DNA of 64,000 bases from Stercorarius parasiticus (Eukaryota; Chordata; Aves; Charadriiformes; Stercorariidae): the NCBI GenBank assembly GCA_013396915.1, contig VWZL01002849.1, positions 716,367 through 780,366 of the forward strand, given 5' to 3'. A program made the position numbers and the translations under genes. Positions 59,301-64,000 of the stretch are shown piece by piece (within the stretch, counting starts at the first letter, position 1; the number at the start of each line of letters is the position of its first letter). The notes under the pieces were generated by a model. That model did not search any database and was not told the origin of the DNA. It saw only the letters and a list, made by a program, of their open reading frames with translations.

Positions 59301-60438
59301 GAGGCTGCAAACAAAAGGGGAAAAATCACAGGGAGGAACTGGGAGTCTGCAGCTCAAAGAGAGAGTTTTGAGCAGATGATCAAGGTGCAGAGAGGAAGGC
59401 CTCAGGAATGAAAAAGACAACTGTCCTGGGGAGCAGAGGGGAACTGGCAGAATTTCAGGCAAGGGAGAAAGCAAATGAAGATCTGCCTTGAAAAGACAGT
59501 GAGAAATGTGCATATTTCTTTTGCATCTGACAGTTCCTTTGAGATTCTTTATTTTAAAAGTAAAAGGATTCCAGTTTCTATTCTAATAAAACCTGGCTTT
59601 TCCAAATTTTCCAAAGATAGACACATCTACTTCAAAGTTCTGGGTAACTTGGGGTCCCACCACTAGCAGGTGGATTTCTTGGATGACTGTATACATCTAA
59701 TTCAAATGAAATTTAGAATGTTCAGTGGAATACTTGAACAGAAGTTTTACTCTATTAATAAGTTTGATTATATTTCAGATGTAAAGTGCAGATTCTGGCA
59801 TTGACATCTGCTAACTTTGTTACTATTCATTTCAGGGTAACATCTACTAGTGGCAGCTAATTCCATTGGTCTGTATCAAAATAATATCAAAAGGTCACCA
59901 TATATTCTGATAATGTTCCATCTCCAAGCTCTTCTGCATTGGGTGACAAAGAAAAACATCTTGTTGCCTGTCCAGCTCTGGTAAAAGGCTGTGAGAGGTA
60001 AAACAACAGAATGGTTGGTAACACAGCAGGTGCAAGGTGGACCATGGTGGTCAGCATGAATACGAGCACAAGAATACCCTGGAGTTATCAGTGTCAATTG
60101 TTTGGTATGATTTACAGCCACATGCTGTCATGGTATTGCTATCACACCCATCAGTAACAGTGGAACACTGAAAAGATTTCCCAGGCTGCAGTGAGGAACT
60201 TGTATCTTTTCTTGGAATACATTCCCTGTGGGCATCCTTATTGTTATGATTTCATGGAGTTTTCAGAGGCTTATGCTGACTACAAAATGAATCAAATGCC
60301 TCTAAACGTTTGTATGTCAGTCCTACTACATACTTTATGAGTCTTTATAGAGTGATAGGTATTGAATATTTCAACCAAAGGAAACAAATAAAAATAATCC
60401 TTAGAATTTGAGACACAAAGCTGTAAAGTGTGAACAAC
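56301..60438. other. unique A+T-rich sequence, no gene seen
   Basis: About 4.1 kb without a supported gene or element. The 143-codon minus frame at 59082-59513 is the longest unexplained frame here. Its product is Leu/Ser/Pro-rich at the start with no domain, and its plus strand is purine-rich, which by itself lengthens such frames. Confidence 0.5.
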
Positions 60439-60750
60439 TGTCTTTGTTTCACCTGGGATAGAGTTAATTTTCTTTCTAGTGGCTGCTGCATTTCAGACGT
60501 GGTATGAAAGGAATGTCAATAATGCATATTGGTTTAGTAGTTGTCAGGCATTGTTTATATTTTTCAAGGACTTTTTTCAGCTTCTCGTAGAAGCTGAGAA
60601 GGAGCCTAGACAGAATGATGGAATGACCAATGGAATATTCTGTACCATAAATTTCATGTTTGGTGTATAAACGGGATTAGCTGGGGGGCGGGCATTCGTG
60701 ATTGCTGCTCAAGAAGATACCAATTCAACAACTGGTGAGACTGATTTTTC
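60439..60750 (+). mobile_element. ERVL-type LTR, partial (U3 to R)
   Basis: Starts TGTCTTTGTTTCACCTGGGATAG at 60439, close to the avian ERVL LTR start (TGTCCTGGTTTCAGCTGGGA pattern). It then carries GTTAATTTTCTTTCTAGTGG, TTCAAGGACTTTTTTCAGCT, a TGACCAATGGAATATTCTGTACC stretch and TATAAAC at 60666, then GATTGCTGCTCAAGAAG. The expected R/U5 part gives way to a (GAT)n run at 60751. Copies A and B share its GACCAA-GGTATTCC...TATAAA layout but otherwise differ, so this is a related but separate LTR subfamily. It is more diverged and 3' truncated. Confidence 0.75.
60666..60672 (+). promoter_or_regulatory. LTR TATA-like box
   Basis: TATAAAC within GGTGTATAAACGGGATTAGC, at the position of the TATA box of the other LTRs. 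Confidence 0.5.
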
Positions 60751-60778
60751 TGATGATGATGATGATGATGATGATGAT
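60751..60778. repeat. (GAT)n microsatellite
   Basis: About nine perfect TGA/GAT units, directly at the 3' side of the LTR fragment. It is the longest perfect trinucleotide run in the window. Confidence 0.92.
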
Positions 60779-60784
60779 TATTTA

Positions 60785-61198
60785 ATCTCTGAGACTCAGA
60801 TAAGTCTCCATGCGTTTGCATCATCCCATTCATACCTTGAATAGAGGAAGTATCAGTTACTTCAAAATGTAGCAAGTGAAAGGTGTTTTCTGTTATGGAA
60901 GAAATGCCAGGATAGAGCTGATGAAAGAGAGGAAGATGGTAACCTACCAAGTCTCTGGAATGCCAAAGCTCTGCAAGGTAAGAAGAAAAAGATGTAGATT
61001 TGAGTACAGCAGTAACATACTGATGGTGAGATTTATAGGTGAAAAAGAGATGCAAACTAGAAGGAGCAAAAGAACCACACGTAATTTGCAGGGGGAGGCC
61101 AGAGAATGGGAAACTGGGCGGAACGTTGAAGTTTCACACTTGCTGGATGCCTTAAAAAGCATAAAGCTTAGCAGATAGATGACTATGCTAAGAGTACT
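60785..61198. other. unique sequence between LTR fragment and microsatellites
   Basis: No element recognised. Opposing frames of 133 codons (60654-61055 minus) and 100 codons (60876-61178 plus) are without domain; the minus one contains a poly-His run encoded by the (GAT)n repeat. Confidence 0.5.
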
Positions 61199-61229
61199 AG
61201 TATGTATATATATGTATATATATATATGT
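61199..61229. repeat. (TA)n microsatellite with TG interruptions
   Basis: About 31 bases of alternating TA with TATG units; A+T-rich sequence continues to 61307. Confidence 0.88.
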
Positions 61230-61307
61230 GATTCCTTTGCTCCTTGTAGTTTGTATCTCTTTACTACGGCATTATATATGTGAAAAAAATTATATATAAA
61301 TATATTT

Positions 61308-61308
61308 N
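61308..61308. other. unresolved base (N) at the edge of a tandem array
   Basis: A single N sits exactly where an A+T-rich run meets the (CTCTT)n array, a place where read assembly often fails. Confidence 0.95.
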
Positions 61309-61411
61309 TCTCTTCTCTTCTCTTCTCTTCTCTCCTCTTTTCTCTTCTCTTCTCTTCTCTTCTCTTCTCTTCTCTTCTCTTCTCTTCTCTTCTCTTCTCT
61401 TCTCTTCTTTG
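61309..61411. repeat. (CTCTT)n pentanucleotide array, about 20 units
   Basis: About 100 bases of CTCTT units (AAGAG on the other strand) with small variants near 61332-61345. It is pure pyrimidine on the plus strand, so it could form triplex DNA. Together with the adjacent N, the true length is uncertain and probably polymorphic. Confidence 0.95.
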
Positions 61412-62560
61412 TCTTAACTAGGAACAGACCATGTATTTGGGTCATCTGATTGCTCATCCTGAACATAGATAAGGTTGTAGAAGATTTTTTATTCTAATGT
61501 CCTATCTAGATTAGATTTTATATTTTACACTGGGATGGTAGTAGCATTACAACCTTTCTGGGGAAAAATCCAGATTTTTATTTTCCCACTGGTGTCAGCC
61601 TCTTTAAAGACTGTAGAAAAAGAGTAAAAGTTTTCTTAGAGTATCATATAGTTCTCAGACTACTATTTTCTAGATTAATGTGTTTTTTATTTTCCAAATT
61701 AAAAGTGACAATAGTTGTTACTGACAAAAAAGAACAACAGAGGCAAATATTAAGTAACTATTGCTAAGTCAAAAGATTATAATACCTTTCAATGTTCAAA
61801 AGTGCGAAGATACAAAAAAAGGAAATTAAATGAAGTCATGAGCCTTCAGGTGGAGTAGTGCTTCAGACATTCAGAGGAAAATACATTTTGAGTTGGCTAA
61901 ACTCTGCTGATTTAAGTGTGAGTTTGCATGTGAATTTGGTAGTACTTGCAGCTGTCACCAAATTAGCTGCGTACTGAAAACACAAGAAAATTCTGGCTTT
62001 GCAGGAGTCAGCATGCAATAACTGTAAAGCACAGTAAGCAATAGGAGTTGATTTTCATTCTCTGAGAAGTAAATACAAGTTTAATAAATTGCTGTTGGCA
62101 GCAAACAGCCCGCCCTGGTAGAAATCTTTCTGCTGATATCCATGAGAGTTCAATCAGGCAACAGACTTGCCATAAAAGGAAATTTCCACAAAATTTTACT
62201 AGTTTTACTGCCATCATGCGATTTCTAGGAAGACTATTCAGTATCCTGGGTTTTACATTTGATTTTTCAATGGGGAATGACAGGATTTGTGCCACAGGAT
62301 CAGCTCTAATGTATCAACGAAGCATTACAGCAGCTGTGTCTATCCTTCAGATTTGCACATGTGCAGCAATTCAAGTCTAAGATTATTAGTGCTGTTGAAT
62401 CAATGTGGAAGCTGGACTTAAGTACATTAACACTGAGGAAGAAGATTAATTTCTTGCTGGAAAATGCTTATGCTTATTTCTGATTGCTTTTTCTTACTTT
62501 ACATATTTTGCCTTTTATTTGAGATGATGATTGTTACGATCATGGTGCATCTTAATCACT
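61412..62560. other. unique A+T-rich sequence, no gene seen
   Basis: No element or exon recognised; the 95-codon minus frame at 62008-62295 has no known domain. Confidence 0.55.
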
Positions 62561-63005
62561 GTTAGGGTGCAGCAAGGGCTGGCTCCCCCTTAGGGGACAG
62601 GGATTTTGGAGCCCAGGGTGACCCCAGGGAACCCAGTGCCCTCTTTGACAGACACCATCCCTCAGTGTCTGAACACAGTGGAGAGAGCTGGGTGCTGTAA
62701 GGGGATCTATCAACAGTCTCAGGCACAACAAGTGACCTTCCAGGGCCAGCGTCCATCAACCAGCAGGAGACCAGGACAGGGCTGGAGATGGGGTCCAAGG
62801 TCTATCCAGGGGAAAGGGACAGAGATGGGGCTGAGCCCAGGAACTCCTACTGCATCACTGGAGCAGGGACCGAGGGCCCAGGCTCAGCTGAAATGGGGCT
62901 CATCAGTCCATGTGCAGGGATCAAGGGAAGCCTCAGGGGATGCTGGGCAAGGACGTAAGGCCCTGGTAGTGCCTTTCAGTGGCCTCAGAATCCTGACAAT
63001 CATTC
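62561..63005. other. unexplained GC-rich patch
   Basis: Composition changes sharply to G+C-rich near 62561 (GTTAGGGTGCAGCAAGGGCT) and back near 63005. The text has internal echoes (GATGGGGTCC, GATGGGGCTGAGCCCAGG, AATGGGGCTCATCAG; CCAGGG and CAGGGA many times), suggesting a degenerate repeat-built sequence. It has no CR1 or LTR landmarks. It could be a bird-specific interspersed repeat or minisatellite-like unit, a small CpG-poor GC island, or a relict exon. CpG is scarce, so it is not a typical CpG island. Origin unknown. Confidence 0.6.
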
Positions 63006-63127
63006 TCAAAGCAATGGGCTCACATCTTCATTTATTTAAAATTCAGTTTATGGGACTTCACAACTACACTGCTCCATGGTGGAGGAAGCTTGCCATTCCT
63101 ATCCCAAAACTAGACAGCATTTGCTAA
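62606..63127 (+). other. 173-codon open frame in GC-rich patch, doubtful
   Basis: An ATG-to-stop frame rich in Gly, Pro, Gln, Arg and Ser (for example PRSIQGKGTEMGLSPGTP and GPRAQAQLKWG). There is no recognisable domain, signal peptide or membrane segment, and its last 45 residues run into ordinary A+T-rich DNA. Length can be explained by base composition, since G+C-rich DNA has few stops. It is not proposed as a gene but is the longest frame not explained by CR1. Confidence 0.2.
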
Positions 63128-64000
63128 GAAGGGGTTGTACAGAGTGGTCAGCTACTGGCAGGGATGGTATGAAGCAATTACAATTACAATTAAATTCCTC
63201 TGTTGTTCTTCCTTTCTTTGTTTTTACATGGACACTTGCTTTGAGTGTGAGAAGACCAGATAGTTGTGAAGAGTTTGTTTACAGCTTTTCATGGTAAATG
63301 CACCATCACTCAAAATCAGAGCCTGTAGATTGTGGCAGAAGTGTCTGTGAATATGTAAAATAAATGAGGGATGAAGTGAGCATGAAGAACAACAGCCATC
63401 ACTTCGAGACTATAGAGAATCTTGCAATGAACTTTTGTTTATGAATTTAAACCTTTTTGTCTAAGGAGAATACAATAGGTTTAGCTACACAAGAAAATGT
63501 ATTGACATGGGAGTATAATTTGAACTGTGCATAATCTACTGTAGAAGTAGATTAAGCTAATCTGCAAATAAATAAAGATACTTGTCCTTGAGAAAGCATG
63601 TTCACATTGGTAATTGCATTGCAAAGCTAATATCACTGATTGGATATTACTGATGTAATTGTTTAGGTTATAGCTCAAGTAACTACATTAGTGAATATCC
63701 ACATGTAGAAAAGCCCTTCATGTAGCACAGTCTAGGAAAGAATATAAGCAGAACAAAACCAAAAGTATTCCAAAGTGTATCAGAAATAAACCTGCAATGA
63801 TATAAGATACTTGTTACATAGAGATCTATGTTCTGACCTGAGTTTGCTTTGCCAAACAAACCAGACAACACATCACAGCAGCCGGCAAGCACTGAGAAAC
63901 TGTTGTGTTAGCTCAGACCAATATTGTTCTGGGACTTGGTCAGCTTGGACTGTAGGCAGAATGAAATATAAGTTCATAAATATAAGCCCATGTGGATATA
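63006..64000. other. unique A+T-rich sequence, no gene seen
   Basis: No recognised element. The frame at 63076-63297 and the minus frames at 63481-63892 are short and without domain. The window ends here. Confidence 0.55.

Noticed and set aside
59082..59513. 143-codon minus-strand open frame
   Set aside because: No domain, low-complexity Leu/Ser/Pro start, and purine-rich plus strand that lowers stop frequency on the minus strand. No splice or promoter context.
61309..61411. Regular array considered as a CRISPR
   Set aside because: Pure pentanucleotide tandem repeat without spacers; the rest of the window is vertebrate.

Overview
The window looks like A+T-rich, non-coding DNA from a bird genome, either intergenic or deep intronic. 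The evidence for a bird is the dominance of CR1 LINE fragments. Many end in the typical CR1 3' octamer-like tail (tandem ATTCTATG-type units). Four solo-type LTR pieces resemble avian ERVL-class LTRs (TGTCCTGGTTTT start, GACCCAAA...GGGTATTCCAT block, TATA box just downstream). No exon, tRNA, rRNA or CRISPR array could be supported. The longest open frames are CR1 reverse-transcriptase (RT) remnants or chance frames. Two single unresolved bases (N) lie at 15184 and 61308, both inside repeats.

Layout. 1-241: CR1 3' end. 2625-3160: old CR1. 7033-7589: compound LTR, an ERVL-like 5' part abutting a second LTR type. 12737-13476: near-complete solo LTR flanked by a 10-base direct repeat. 14823-16015: CR1 nest, with a plus-strand CR1 inserted in a minus-strand CR1, plus an N. 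17941-18296, 20200-21376, 22405-23731, 26992-29036 and 32835-34401: plus-strand CR1 copies with parts of the endonuclease and RT. 25822-25960: short minus-strand CR1. 40190-40790 and, less surely, 55860-56300: very old CR1/L3-type remnants. 46853-48225: two CR1 copies meeting tail to tail; the minus-strand one keeps a 177-codon open frame with FADD. 51072-51791: second solo LTR of the 12.7-kb family. 60439-60750: partial ERVL-like LTR ending at a (GAT)n run. 61199-61411: (TA)n and a (CTCTT)n array around an N. 62561-63000: an unexplained GC-rich patch with a 173-codon open frame.

How the parts relate: there is no operon or pathway here. The window is a record of retroelement turnover. At least twelve CR1 pieces lie on the plus strand and four on the minus strand, from at least three age or subfamily groups. 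The LTRs have no internal retroviral genes between them. I found no convincing undescribed biological system. The items most worth checking are the motif-A change shared by several CR1 copies, the inverted RT segment at 33.4 kb, the nested CR1 at 15 kb, and the GC-rich patch at 62.6 kb.
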